The translations under genes were made by a program, and so were the position numbers. Under the pieces are notes generated by a model. The model saw nothing but the letters and a program-made list of their open reading frames with translations, was not told the DNA's origin and ran no database searches. From Rhynchopus sp. YZ270_cl-10 (lineage: Eukaryota; Euglenozoa; Diplonemea; Diplonemida; Diplonemidae), in the NCBI GenBank assembly GCA_964035575.1, contig OZ037904.1, positions 434,001-498,000 on the forward strand: a stretch of DNA of 64,000 bases. Reading direction: 5' to 3'. The stretch's first letter is position 1. Every line of letters begins with the position of its first letter. Below are positions 1-10,889 of the stretch, piece after piece.

Positions 1-1340
1 AAAAAGGGGGGGTAAAAAAAAAAAGAAACAACTTTCTTCATTTATCGCTGCAGTGGGTATCGTTGGTAAAAGACGATCTGCAGACACGCACCTTCCGTCG
101 ATTCTATTTCCTCGTTGCCAATGCTTGACTATGTGGTTAAAAAAAAAAACTAGAAATATTTCGCATGGACAACAGAGACAAAAAAAAAAAGCTTTCAAAA
201 AAAAAGAAAAGAAAAGAAAATAAACTTGAAAGATGTGCGTACCTCACAGTGCGGGGCACACACACACAAAAAAAATACTGTTGGGGTACATTCAAAGAGC
301 GTTTCTGATGGGTTTTCGCATATCTAAGGACGCAGCGCAACAATATAAAAACATCAAAAAAAAAAATCGTTTCTTTTTTTTTGAACTTTGGTGATGTATT
401 AGTGTAGACACATCCGAGGGATGAGCTCCACCATTTTACTTTTTGGAGGGGTGTGGAAAAATTGACAAAAACAACAAATAACAATCAACAGTGAGTCACC
501 TTGTGTGTGATCTCCCCCCCCCTTCCCCCCCTCCCAAACCCAATACCCAGAGTGTGGCAGTAGATTTCCCTCACTGAGGCAACTACTGGACTGACACAAA
601 CAAAAAAAAAAACAAAAAAAAAAAAAAACAAGGGGGGAAATGAGGCACGTTCTGATGTGAATTCAAACTACTTTTCATTCAAAGGAGAAAAAAAAAAAGA
701 AAAAGTTTATAAGATGATCCTAAGCCTCTCGTGCTTATGTCACCTTAATGAAATAAAAGAGGGGGGCATAAGTAAAAAAATGCAGCTATTTGTAGCAAGG
801 AGCCACCAACCTGTCTTTTGCGGCACGTTTTCTCCTGCTTTGCAACGTGTAAAAATAAGAGAGGAAAAAAAAAGAAAAAAAACAGCAAAAAAGCTAAACA
901 GCGATATGCATCAAAGTGCAGCTAAAAAAAAGGCAAAAAAGAAAAACTTGCAAGATGAATAGCCACTTTCACATCGAAAAAGGATGTGTGGCTTTAGTCC
1001 TCTTTGCATGGGTAAAAGTATTTCAACATATGCATTCAATAGATAGCATAGGTAAGGGATCAACACAACTGTTCCCATCTTCGGGGGGAGAAAAAAAAAA
1101 GTTAGGAAGATGAACCTAAGCCTCTCGTGCTGAGTCACCTTTTAACGTAGAGCATGGATAGTGGAATTTGCACCAAAAAGAGAAAAACCACATCCCAACA
1201 ATTTTGTCAAAAAAAAAAAAAAAATGAAAGAACGACGAAGGAAGGAGGGGGGAGGGGGGAGGGGGTAAAAAAAAAAAAACACGGTACAGAAACGATCTTT
1301 TTTTTTTTTTTTTTGTGAGAGACACAGACAAACAAACCAC
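1..1340. other. intergenic DNA with short hairpin repeats
   Basis: No gene is visible. The stretch is A/T-run-rich and holds R1 hairpin repeats at about 712-748 and 1108-1141 (CTAAGC stem, CTCTCGT loop), a diverged R2 copy at about 390-440 and an R1-like hairpin at about 225-262. The open frames here are translations of homopolymer runs and repeats. Confidence 0.5.
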
Positions 1341-1398
1341 CTGATTTGTACCCCGCGTATAGGACCGTCTACGCGCCTATACGCGGGGTACAAATCAG
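1341..1398. repeat. perfect short palindrome (family P)
   Basis: The 23 bases at 1341-1363 and their exact complement at 1376-1398 flank a 12-base centre. The arms begin CTGATTTGTACCCCGCG. A longer relative with the same arm ends lies at 3058-3184, so this is a small MITE-like family and not a chance hairpin. The stop codon of the doubtful spliced ORF to the right falls inside it. Confidence 0.8.
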
Positions 1399-1645
1399 AT
1401 GAAAAACACAACGACAAAAGAAAAAAACAATCGAAGCAACAAAAACGTTTTTCACATTCTCTTTAGGTGATCCTGCGAGGGAGAGAGAGACGAAAAAAAT
1501 AAAAAAGAAAAAAAGGTACACATACTGGTGTGGCTGAAGGGGGGCTGATTCGCACACTTCTTGCGTACTTCTCCGCATTCTTTGCACCTCCATTCCGCCA
1601 CACCACACACAAAACAATACACATGACATGCACATGAACACATTC
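1369..1645 (-). CDS. possible spliced cysteine-rich protein fragment
   Basis: This is a low-confidence candidate. An open segment at 1645-1526 reads with many cysteines in CxC, CxxC and CxxC spacing (for example CKECGEVRKKC), as in a zinc-binding protein. It ends at a GTATGT that would be a good donor. It is followed by a 53-base pyrimidine-rich stretch ending CCTCGCAG, and then an open segment to a stop at 1369. The frames join in phase 1. The 53-base intron is much shorter than the other introns here (161-398 bases), and no clear upstream exon with a start codon was found. It could be a decayed exon or chance. Confidence 0.22.
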
Positions 1646-2153
1646 CTAGCAACGCAATCAGGTTGGGAATTTAAAATACCAAATATTGTTTGGGGAAGAT
1701 TCCCGACTGAAATACGCCACCAACGCATCCACATACATTTGGTAAGATAGGCAAAAAAAAAATCCTAGAGCCTCACAGTGCGCAGAACCCCCAAAAAAAA
1801 AAAAAATCACACACACGCAGATAAATGGTCCGTTTAAAAGACTAATTATTGCGGGAGCAAAAATAAAATAATAAGAGAACCAGTTACCTATCGTAAATCT
1901 CAACCTCTATTTGTAACAAGACGGAGATGAGAGCCGTACCATGTTTGTTTTAAAGGCAATAATGCGGAACACCACAGGAACAGGGAGAAGAGAAAGAAAA
2001 ACACACAGTGCATTCACCAATAACTAATGAAGCGAAGTTATTGATTCATTGCACACCTACGACTTGACCCATATCAGATACCAGTCCCCCCCCCGGGATA
2101 AAAGGCTGCTAATTTAGACAACTTTTCATCATTTTTTTTTTTTTGAAAAATCC

Positions 2154-2870
2154 CAGTGTTTCCCAGCATCTCACCTAACTCTGAAAATAGGTGAGATTTT
2201 GCGGTTTTGCGGGTTTTTGTATAGGTGTGGCGAGCCCGGGCGCGCTTCGCGCGCCCGGGTCCCCACCTTAGCTCAAGTTGGGGGCCTCCGGCGGAATGTG
2301 AGAATTTCTCGGAGTTCGGCACTTCATTGATATTTGCACCAGTACATTTACAAAATAAACGGCAGTCATGGCAGGCATGACACCCAAGCGAAGCCACGGT
2401 ACGCATCATTTCTAAAAATTGTTGACATAAATGTCACTGTCGTTGGAAGATTGGGGGGTCAGCTTGTTTTTGTGCCCAAAATTTCTCAGCACTGCTGACC
2501 AGGGACATTGGGAACATAGGGATTTTTGCGGAGCAAAAAAAAAATCAAACAAATGGCGCCGCAGGCGAAAAAAAATTAGGGTACAGTGTAAAAATCTATC
2601 TTTTTTACAGCACATAGTCACACACCTATTATGGTCCTAACCCTTTTTTGCGGAGCAAAAAAGGGAAAATGGCGCCGCAGGCAAAAAAAAATTGAGGTAC
2701 AGCCTGGATGGTGCGGTCAGCAACCCAGTTCCCCATGGTACTCCCGTGGTTCAACCATGATTTTTTTTTTTTTTTTTTTTTCCTGCAGGTGAGATTTCTC
2801 ACCTCACTTTTTTTTTTTTTTTTTTTTTTGTGAGATTTCTCACCCCAAAATCTCACCGTGGGAAACACTG
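2154..2870. mobile_element. non-autonomous hAT DNA transposon
   Basis: The ends are CAGTGTTTCCCA and its complement TGGGAAACACTG, the known hAT terminal form. They are flanked by a perfect 8-bp target duplication, AAAAATCC, at 2146-2153 and 2871-2878; 8 bp is the hAT family length. The 717-bp interior has no transposase. It carries GC-rich palindromes (around 2234-2265) and blocks built as GCGGAGC..GCCGCAGGC at about 2527-2570 and 2648-2683. Part of it (about 2234-2300) matches, in the opposite orientation, the region behind the transposase remnant in the hAT copy at 10890-11742, so the two are kin. The intact duplication points to a fairly recent insertion. Confidence 0.9.
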
Positions 2871-3057
2871 AAAAATCCATTAGGTTAGTTAGTTCGTCTG
2901 TCTGTAAAGCGGTCTTTCACTGTGTGTTGCTATTTTTTTTTTTAGCAAAACTAAAAGACCATTGAGGGACAAAATGAAATAAAAGAGGGGGGCATAAGTA
3001 GAACAGTTGTCACGACGGGAATTGTTTTTTTTTTTTTTTCTGCGAGGTCACGGCCGC

Positions 3058-3184
3058 CCACTTGATGTTTACCCCGAAAAGGTGCGTATAGGCGCGAGCA
3101 GGCCACGTACAGGCGCGTATACAGGCGCGTATACAGTCCTATACGGTCCTTTTCGCGCCTATACGCGGGGTAAAAACCAGGTGG
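3058..3184. repeat. palindromic MITE-like repeat (family P)
   Basis: The arms CCACTTGATGTTTACCCCG and CGGGGTAAAAACCAGGTGG are imperfect complements. The interior repeats CGCGTATA-type words several times. It is a longer relative of the palindrome at 1341-1398. No target duplication could be assigned. Confidence 0.7.
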
Positions 3185-3764
3185 ATCGCGAGAAAAATCT
3201 CAAAAACGTAACGCCGTTTTGTATTGATCACGGTCGTAAAAAATGCTTCGGCTTCGCCTCATCCCTAATCGGACAGCCCGACTGTATGCGGGGTGTGGGG
3301 GGGAAAATAACTAAAATTCGAACCACCGTAACACACCCAAAAAAGACTCAAACAACCAGACAAAGAGAAACAAAAAACAAAACAAAACCAATATTTTTTT
3401 TTTCGACAGGTTCTTTTCTCAGCAAGGCTTCCGATCGATAGCTGAGTCCCCCCCTCTCCTGTGAGGGACTCGAAATCTCTACCTTTGTTAATAGGTATCA
3501 GAGGACATAAATGTGAGTGAAGGAGATGCTTTTGAGTGAAGTAAACAAAAGCACGGTGGAAACCAAATAAAAGGGAGAAGTGTATAAAATGGGGGCAAAA
3601 AAGGGGATACGTATGTTAGGATGGGTGTGACAAAAAAAAAAAGAAAAAAGCTTGAAAGATGAATATGACATACACATCTTTAAAGAAACATAAAAAAAAC
3701 ACAAAAAAACTGAAAATTCTTTTAGTTTTCGTTGCAAAAAAAGTTACAAAAAATTGATTTATTT
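3185..3764. other. intergenic, no gene seen
   Basis: An A/T-rich spacer with no supported coding, downstream of the secreted-protein gene on the minus strand. Confidence 0.4.
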
Positions 3765-4271
3765 TTATTGAGTTTTTGTTTCAATGCCGTTGAGAGGATC
3801 CGCAATGGATTCTGTGAGCAACTGAGACACATCCACGACGGATCTCCATGCGGCCAGGGCCTGCTGGAGCTCGAGCACGTCGTTGTAGAACTCCGTTTCT
3901 TCGAGAAGCGTGGTGAGGGCGGCCTCTGTGTCGGCAATCTTGGTGATGGCCTGCATCGCCGCTGTGCCTGCACCTGCTGCGTGGAAGTGGGTAGGCACGG
4001 CTTCGCTGCACTGCGACAGTGCGTTGTGCCCCTCAACCTCGCACGCCAGCGCCTGCAACAACGTTGCCAACGACGCTGTCTCACACCCCTTCACACTGAA
4101 CGTCAACGCATGCTTATCGCACATCTCAATCACCCGCCGCATGTTCCCGCTCAGCACGCCGTGGTTGTCCTCGTACCGTTCGACACTCCGCACACAGCTA
4201 GGGCTCAAATCGTAGTCTGCAGACACCACCGCCACGCACAGCACCAACACAGCCATTCTAAGGGATGTCAT
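3765..4271 (-). CDS. small secreted cysteine-containing protein
   Basis: A 168-residue protein. The start at 4271 was chosen because it puts a typical signal peptide first: charged MTSLR, then a hydrophobic run (AVLVLCVAVVSA) with likely cleavage near residue 18. The frame is open further upstream, but that part runs into a dispersed R4 repeat. The mature part has five cysteines (26, 51, 63, 77, 88) and a mostly helical look, with Ala/Leu/Glu-rich stretches at about 100-160. There is no membrane segment and no GPI-type tail. I recognise no family; a secreted or lysosomal small helical protein is the inference. It is a single exon with GC-rich codons, unlike its AT-rich flanks, and lies about 930 bases downstream of paralog 1 on the same strand. 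Confidence 0.7.
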   Translation of the reverse strand: MTSLRMAVLVLCVAVVSADYDLSPSCVRSVERYEDNHGVLSGNMRRVIEMCDKHALTFSVKGCETASLATLLQALACEVEGHNALSQCSEAVPTHFHAAGAGTAAMQAITKIADTEAALTTLLEETEFYNDVLELQQALAAWRSVVDVSQLLTESIADPLNGIETKTQ

Positions 4272-5203
4272 TATGATTAAGAGAAGTTTTTGTGTGTTTA
4301 GTGTGTTTAATGTGTTTAATATTCTGTGAGAGGTGGGTGGTAAGGGAGGGATGAGGGCGGGGTGGGGTTTCCCCACTGCAATGTAGTAGGTGCGAACGGG
4401 AGCTTTTGCTTTGGTAGGTGCATTTTCTTGCTTTAGTGTACCTTGGTGATATGTCATATCTGGGGCAATGCAGTCCTACATACATTTTCGTGGTTTATCT
4501 GAAAAGAAAAAAAAATAGGGGTTTTTGGGGGGGAAATGTACAAATCAGCGGTTTTTGTGTATTGTAATTGCTTTTTGCTGCTGTTGATTAATAATGTGTT
4601 TCACTTGTGCGGAGGCCGTTTACTATTTAACAAGGGCACATTGAGATTGCGACAAAGAAAACACATTGCTAGAGTAGTCCTTTGCTTTGTATGTACAACG
4701 GGCACAAAAAGCGACAATGCTGACTAAATGGAGGAAAAAAGACCACCCTAAAAAACTAGAAAAAAAAAGTGAAACGTGATGGGTACGTGTACACAGACAC
4801 ACCCGACTTAAGCAGGAACTTAAGAAGGCAAACGAATAAATGTTTTCCCATTTTATTGAAACGTTGGTGGGTTAATGAAAAAGAGTGGTAAAATTGAGAT
4901 GTTGGCGGAAATGGTACTTAGCGATGCAGTAACCTCCACTGACCCACGCACGACACTAGCCCCCAGATAAAAGCACATAGTACCCTGTAGACCCCCCAAC
5001 TACAGAAGACCTTAAAGCACTGTGCAGACACCACGGGGAAATATTAAAGGGGAGGTGCTCTAGTGTAGAGACGGTGCAAACAAATGGGCCATGACGGCAA
5101 CAATCTTGCAATGAAAGAGCTTGGAATAATTTTATGTCCTTTCGTGCACATTTTGTAAAAAAAAAAACAAATAACGATGATTTGTTACGTTGTGTTCTGT
5201 AAG
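4272..5203. other. intergenic with R4 and R5 repeats
   Basis: No gene seen. About 4436-4503 is the 3' half of an R4 repeat (AGTGTACCTTGG ... TTTCGTGGTTTATCTGA). About 4922-4972 is an R5 repeat (ACCTCCACTGACCC ... CCAGATAAA type). Both are in the plus orientation like all other copies. Confidence 0.5.
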
Positions 5204-6604
5204 TCATGCATTAACCGGTGCAATCTTCATGACAATGCAGTTGAGAGTCTGTGCTGCCTGGTTGCAGTACGTACGAGTCAGCGCAGTGCTCTCAGGTGCA
5301 GGTGTGGATTCAGGTGTGGATTCAGCTTCGTCCCCCGTGGACTCGAGCTCCAACCCCACGGAGTCGCTGACACCTTCGCTCCCAGCAGAGGACCGGCTGC
5401 CGAGTGTGGCCTCCTTGTCGTCGCGTGCACGCTCCTCGCTGTGACAGAACACACGGTCCTTGAAGTCTGGCACCACGTCGTGTGTGGTGGCCGCAGGCAT
5501 CGACTGCGTCCACTGCAGCTTCACATCGGATGCAGGCCGCTTGGGTGACTCCTCACGCACCTTCTTGCAAGGCTGCTTGCACATGCCGTCCACCAGATCC
5601 CACTCTGGCACGAGCAGGGGCACCATCTGCTGTTGTGCCTGCTGCGGCACGCCAAACTGGACGAGGGGCGGGAGCTGCTGCTGCTGCTGTGGGTAGAACA
5701 TGTCGGGGTAGTGTGCTGGCGGCAGGGGTCCCAGGGGTGCCAGGGCTGCCATGCTGAGTTGGTAGTGCAGGTCCGATGCGAGCGAGGCGGCTGCGGCCAG
5801 ATGCGAGTAGTGTCCGACGTCGCAGAAGGAGCGCGTGTTGAAGAGGGGTGACGGGCCCTTTACACATTCCTCCATGTGGGCACCACCACCACCACACACC
5901 TTCTCCGGCACACACCAGGGCTCCTTACCCGCAGACTTCGCATGGCCCCTGAAGTGGCGCAGCTCCTTCCCAAACGACACAGCACCTTTGCGCACACGCC
6001 ACTCAGACCATGCTACCTTTACCTTCTTGGTATACCACTCCTCACGCGCCACCTGCAAGACGTGGAGGTACATATCCGTCTCAGCACAGTACAGTGCATC
6101 GCACCATGGACGAAGAGACGACACGCCGTCATGCACCAACGCAAGCGCCGCGTGAGTGGACTTCATACGCACGTAGAAGACATGCACGTCGCGCTTGGCC
6201 TTGCTACCCACCTTAGGCTTGGCGGTGAAGACAGTGTCGACATTGTCAATTGGGAAGCCCATGACCTCAAGGTTCGTGACGGCGTCATGAAGTGTGGGTG
6301 GGTGTTCAGCAATACAGTGCACCAGGACAACGTTGGACCGCCGTGCTTCAGGTGTGCTGCGGAGGATGTACCGCCGCAGGTACGTGCCATGGTTGCGCAC
6401 CCACTCCTCAGGCAGGGTCGGCTCCCCATGCGAGACAGTGCGCACCAGCACCTTCTCCATCCCAAGCATGCGATCCACCACGGTGCAGTGCTCATCCGGG
6501 TCTTCGCACATCAGGTTCTCCACAACGTCGCGCACGGAGATGCTCCCGGGCAGGTTCGAGAGGCACCAGATGCTGCCACCACCGCATTTGCTTATTTCGC
6601 CCAT
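5204..6604 (-). CDS. RRM-like family protein, paralog 1
   Basis: A 466-residue protein of a family I cannot name. The start at 6604 (MGEISKC) was chosen because the conserved block begins seven residues later (SIWCLSNLPG) and the paralog at 12547-14013 starts at the matching point. Residues about 11-205 hold two successive stretches with an RRM-like pattern: a beta strand like RNP2 (IWCLSNL) and a later KVLVRT strand, then VVLVHCI ... VHVFYVRMKS. The rest is low complexity: a short poly-Q (YPQQQQQLPP, QQAQQQ), a basic patch (KKVREESPKRP), an acidic Ser/Glu region and a Pro-Glu-Ser repeat near the C terminus. An RNA-binding or scaffold role is inference from the fold pattern only. The DNA is nearly identical to paralog 2 in the N-terminal and C-terminal parts but not in the middle. 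Confidence 0.82.
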   Translation of the reverse strand: MGEISKCGGGSIWCLSNLPGSISVRDVVENLMCEDPDEHCTVVDRMLGMEKVLVRTVSHGEPTLPEEWVRNHGTYLRRYILRSTPEARRSNVVLVHCIAEHPPTLHDAVTNLEVMGFPIDNVDTVFTAKPKVGSKAKRDVHVFYVRMKSTHAALALVHDGVSSLRPWCDALYCAETDMYLHVLQVAREEWYTKKVKVAWSEWRVRKGAVSFGKELRHFRGHAKSAGKEPWCVPEKVCGGGGAHMEECVKGPSPLFNTRSFCDVGHYSHLAAAASLASDLHYQLSMAALAPLGPLPPAHYPDMFYPQQQQQLPPLVQFGVPQQAQQQMVPLLVPEWDLVDGMCKQPCKKVREESPKRPASDVKLQWTQSMPAATTHDVVPDFKDRVFCHSEERARDDKEATLGSRSSAGSEGVSDSVGLELESTGDEAESTPESTPAPESTALTRTYCNQAAQTLNCIVMKIAPVNA

Positions 6605-7258
6605 TCCGGGGTTTTTTTTTTTGTGTAAGGAATCTGTGGGGTGGTGTGGTGCAGTGTGTCCGTCTAAGGGTCGGATGTCGTCATACATGGAGAAAGGAAT
6701 CCGCACCTGCCAGCGCAGCATCGCCACCGTCGTCAGTTTCGTGACTTGACGGCACACAGCCGCGCTGAACACAAAGTACTACCTCCCCACCCGAAACCCT
6801 GCCTCGCTCACGCTGTCCAGAGGTAGAAGGGGATGCTCTGATATAGAGGGGGAAGAGGAGGGGGGTACGAAGAGACAACTTAAACACTGTGCGCAGCCTT
6901 TTTATTGTATTCCTTTATTTTCGAATCAGCAAAAGAAAAAAAGTGAAGTCAATAGTGCATATCCCGAGAGAGACGCAATTGACTTCGTGGGTTATTGAAA
7001 AGGGGAGGAACAGGGGAGGGAAAGAAAAGTTTGATGAACATAAACTTCTCGTGCTTAGTAAAAAAGAAAAAAAACTGAAATTTGAAAAGATGGGTGTACC
7101 CTCTGACGTCACACACCCTTCCTCAAAGGGGAAATGCAAAATGTAAATAAAAAAAAATGAAAAGTTTATAAGAAGAACTTGAGACTCTCTTACGGGAGAG
7201 AGATCTCAGTCGCCTCAAAAAGAAAATGGGAAAAAAGAACAAAAAACAAAAAGAGTAG
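6605..7258. other. intergenic, upstream of paralog 1
   Basis: No gene seen. Behind the start codon lies a poly-A tract on the gene strand, as in paralog 2. Further right there is an R1-like hairpin at about 7020-7056 and an imperfect hairpin at about 7165-7213 (GAGACTCTC / GGAGAGAGATCTC). Confidence 0.4.
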
Positions 7259-8613
7259 TTATACATAGCGCTCCAATTAGAGTGTTAGGGTATAATTAGA
7301 GTCTGGGATTTTGGGTCAAGTCAGTTAGAGTCCAGTTAGAGTATAATTAGAGTCGCTTTTCTTCAATTAGACTATAATTAGAGCGCAGTTAGAGCATAAT
7401 TAGACTCTAACTACACTCTAATTATAGTCTAATTAGAGTAAAACAACAGGCTTCTTGTAGGTGCAAACGCCTTAAGGAACTGGTTCCCCTAAGGTTCCTC
7501 TGTAGGACCCAGGTGTCCAGGTGCCCACATAGCTGAGAATAAGACTTGGGGACCCGGGACCCGGTTATTCTCAGCCGGACTGGGACACAACTATGTGAAG
7601 GCGCTGTGGGTCCGCCTGAAAGCGGGTCGGGGACCCGGTCGCGGGAGGGTGGGGGCCTAGTCCAAGTCCTACTGTACCTAGTACCCGGGACTCGGGACCC
7701 GGCTTATTCTCAGCTATGGGTACCCGGACCCGCAGTGGCACATGCCCTCAAGTGTGAGTGACCCACACATGAGGGAATGCGACACCGCAAAAACTCTTCG
7801 TGCACCTTCGGGTGCAATGCCGCAGACAGGCCAAACAGCGTTGGACTCAGAGGAATTCCTGCTGTGCAGGTAACAAACATGAGAACCAACTCCCAGTAAC
7901 AAGGGGCGCCTTTTGGCGGGCGTTATTGAGGATGTTTGGGGTGCAAAGTTTTCCACAATTTTGATGCGCGGGTACAGAAGTGTTGTCTTGTTCTTTCATC
8001 TCTAGGAATGTAAATGTCAATCGAGTTTAACTACCACTAAGGGGTCGAAGGGGATAATCCCAGTATCAAAGGTTGTGTCGACGGGAAATCTATGAGTATA
8101 CGTTCATTTCATCCGCAGAAATAACTACTTATGAACCCAGGAGAGATCCAAGCCTCGCGCTAAACCACCACCCGCGATTGACTTAGATGTTATAACAAAG
8201 AGAATTCATAACAAACAACACCCTACCCCATGCACACTAAAGTGCCATGCTTCAAGTGATCATGCCCTGGGCCAAAATTCCTGTGCTAAAAAGGCAACAA
8301 GACCAGTGTGAATTGTGCACTGGTTTTCTGGGGGAACAAACAATATTTTCTTGTATCTAGTCCTCTGCAAGCAGAAAACAGACGTTCTGGATTACAAAAT
8401 CGAATTTCTTGCACTGGCTATGCTCCCTGGGTTTATGGCTATAGCATTGGTTGATGTGCCCCTCTTATTGACCCTATTATAAGACTCTAATTAGAGTCTA
8501 ATTAGAGTCCAGTTAGAGTATTAGAGTTCAGTTAGAGTTTTAAAGACTCTAATTATACTCTAACTGCCGACTCTAATTATCTAGTTGGAGTCTAATTAGA
8601 GCGCTATGTATAA
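7259..8613. mobile_element. 1.36-kb TIR element with subterminal repeats
   Basis: The ends TTATACATAGCGCTC and their complement GAGCGCTATGTATAA (7259 and 8613) match over about 22 of 23 bases. They are flanked by the 4-bp repeat GTAG at 7255-7258 and 8614-8617. Inside each end, for about 150-200 bp, are many copies in both orientations of the words CTAATTAGAG and AGTTAGAGT, the usual subterminal transposase-binding pattern of DNA transposons. The middle (about 7440-8460) has no transposase, so it is non-autonomous. It includes short echoes such as GACCCGG..TTATTCTCAGC at about 7555 and 7695. The superfamily is undecided; a 4-bp duplication is compatible with several DNA transposon groups. Confidence 0.8.
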
Positions 8614-8888
8614 GTAGTTGAAACTCTAACGAATCTCAGGGGGGTGGAAAAAATGTAATAAAAGAAGTCCCACCCAAAAACGGGCAGTGTCTTCTTGGAC
8701 CTACATTTTCTTCCCATCAGAACAGATGGATTGGGTCATGTGGTTTCTTCTTTTGAACACGCTACGTTATGAGGGAGAGAGAAAGGTTTTTTTTTACCCC
8801 CCTTCTCGTTGCACTTCTTGCAGTTGTTGTGCGTCATTATACAAAAGGCGTGCTGCGAGGAGGAAGGTTTTTCCCTCTTTTTTTGGGG

Positions 8889-9344
8889 GGCTGTTGGCTG
8901 TTGGCTGTTGGCTGTTGGCTGTTGGCTGTTGGCTGTTGGCTGTTGGCTGTTGGCTGTTGGCTGTTGGCTGTTGGCTGTTGGCTGTTGGCTGTTGGCTGTT
9001 GGCTGTTGGCTGTTGGCTGTTGGCTGTTGGCTGTTGGCTGTTGGCTGTTGGCTGTTGGCTGTTGGCTGTTGGCTGTTGGCTGTTGGCTGTTGGCTGTTGG
9101 CTGTTGGCTGTTGGCTGTTGGCTGTTGGCTGTTGGCTGTTGGCTGTTGGCTGTTGGCTGTTGGCTGTTGGCTGTTGGCTGTTGGCTGTTGGCTGTTGGCT
9201 GTTGGCTGTTGGCTGTTGGCTGTTGGCTGTTGGCTGTTGGCTGTTGGCTGTTGGCTGTTGGCTGTTGGCTGTTGGCTGTTGGCTGTTGGCTGTTGGCTGT
9301 TGGCTGTTGGCTGTTGGCTGTTGGCTGTTGGCTGTTGGCTGTTG
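8889..9344. repeat. heptamer satellite array, about 65 copies
   Basis: A perfectly regular tandem array of GTTGGCT, 7-bp unit, about 455 bp. I see no variant unit inside. Because 7 is not a multiple of 3, all three frames of both strands are open through it, which gives spurious long ORFs. Such homogeneity means recent expansion. Confidence 0.95.
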
Positions 9345-9445
9345 CTACGGCCAATACAAAAAAATAAACCTACAAAAAAAAAAAAAAAAGGTAATTTTAA
9401 CCCAGAGACGATGGGGTTTGAATAAGTTGGTTTTTTTACATTTTT

Positions 9446-9490
9446 TGAAAACTTGGTTGTATTAGTGTAGCCACCCTAGAGTGTGCTCCA
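9446..9490 (+). repeat. R2 hairpin repeat
   Basis: Representative R2 copy: GAAAACTTGGTTGTATTAG, then TGTAGCCACCCTAGAGTG, then TGCTCCACTAT. It folds with TAGTG and AGC pairing with GCT and CACTA. Other copies, all plus: about 27662-27710, 50115-50155 (diverged), 54978-55022 (diverged), 55317-55367, 60966-61016, 61101-61155 (diverged) and 63252-63300, the last inside an intron of the Kelch gene. Confidence 0.75.
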
Positions 9491-9494
9491 CTAT

Positions 9495-10303
9495 TTTTCA
9501 ACTTACCTTCCTTCACCCCCCTGTAAGGGTAACCGTAGGTGAAGTAAGGTATAGTATTGAAATCGATGTGGGGGGGGAGTAAAGGGTCAATTTTACAAAA
9601 CCAGATTTTGAGGAAAATTTTAGCCGAAAATGGGCCCCACGTATAAGGAACCGGGCTCATATTTCTCAAAATTTAAGTGGCCAAAAAATTGTCCAATTTT
9701 CGAGATTGACCCCACCACTGCACGGGCGGAGCCCAAAAATGCAAATAAGGACCCTTTTTAATTTGTTCTCTTGAAAAGTGTAATTTCATGTTTTCGCGAA
9801 AAAAATAACAACTGGTCCTACAAGGGTTGAAGGAAGGTGGTTGAAAACAACAATAACAACAAGAACAACTAATTGCCAAGAAAAAAACGGAGTGTGCTGT
9901 GGAAAACTCCGCGCGATTTTCGAAACCACCGTAGCATCCTGGGGATTTGCTGGAGGTGCTGATGCGCCTGGTGTGATCGAAGTGTTGTAGTCTGTGCATT
10001 CTGTGTTCCTTCCGCACTGCTCCAACGACGACGACAATGTGGAGCCTGTGGACAACTACGAGCTGGAACACGCCGAGCCTGCCGAGCCGACGTACAACAA
10101 CGCTATCGAGCAGATGGTGCTGGATGAAGAGGACAGCCCCCCTTCTTGAACGTTTCAGATGCTGGCGTCCCAGTGGGTCTGGCAGCTTACGAAGAGCGTT
10201 AGCATACCTGCAGAAGAGCAGAATGCTGGGCGTGTTGTAGATTATTTCTACAGGATGGAGTTCCACATCACACCCCGTTTTTTTTCCGATAGCAATTACT
10301 TGT
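9495..10303 (-). mobile_element. unclassified 0.8-kb interspersed element, copy A
   Basis: This segment is an inverted, roughly 95 percent similar copy of 53501-54575. The part at about 9862-10303 is bounded by inverted repeats of more than 30 bp (outer ACAAGTAATTGC, inner CGGGGTGTG), so it looks like a 440-bp TIR element. The remaining part (9495-9860) is shared by both copies up to a common end TTTTCAACTTACC. About 9992-10149 on the plus strand has a short acidic reading frame (DDDNVEPVDNYELEHAEPAE) ending in a stop. It may be the tail of a transposase but I cannot assign it. Confidence 0.7.
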
Positions 10304-10889
10304 TTTTGTTTCTTTTTGAGTGGTGATGGGTTTGTGTTAAAAAAACATCCTTGGAATGTCTGTTGGTGATGCACGACAAATATTTTTTCCCCCAATTGCA
10401 TTCGTGGTGCAAAGAACACTCTAACAACAACAACAAAAGGGAAGCGTACTCACATCTCGAGCGTCCTGTATGTACAAAGTACTCGAAGTGTTTTTTTTTT
10501 CTCGGGTCTTTTATGGCACTTCTCACTGAAGTACTTGAACCCCTCTTTTTTCCCCTCAAAATGACAGTCACATACTTGAAGATTGATCAACGTACTTTAC
10601 AAAAATCAAGTACTTGACAGAGGGTAAAAAAAGTATTAAAAAAAAAAGTACGAGAAGAAAAAAGTAGGGTCAAATCCTTGAAGTACATAGTATTGGGTTT
10701 TTTTTTGAGGGATCGACTTAATATACTTTGGACATCCATGGTGAGTATCGTTGTAGGGACCTTTTTGACGAATTGAGTTTTGGCATTAGAGTGAAAAGTG
10801 ATTAAGATATTATTTTCAATCGAAAGATGGAGTTTTGTCCACCAGCGTGAAAAGGAACACTGGGAGTCACAAACGACATTGCCCACAAC
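10304..10889. other. intergenic, no gene seen
   Basis: A/T-rich spacer between copy A and the hAT element. No coding or clear repeat beyond short A and T runs. Confidence 0.4.

Noticed and set aside
8687-9465. Several long ORFs of LLAVGCW or QQPTANS peptides
   Set aside because: They are translations of the GTTGGCT heptamer array, open in all frames because 7 is not a multiple of 3.
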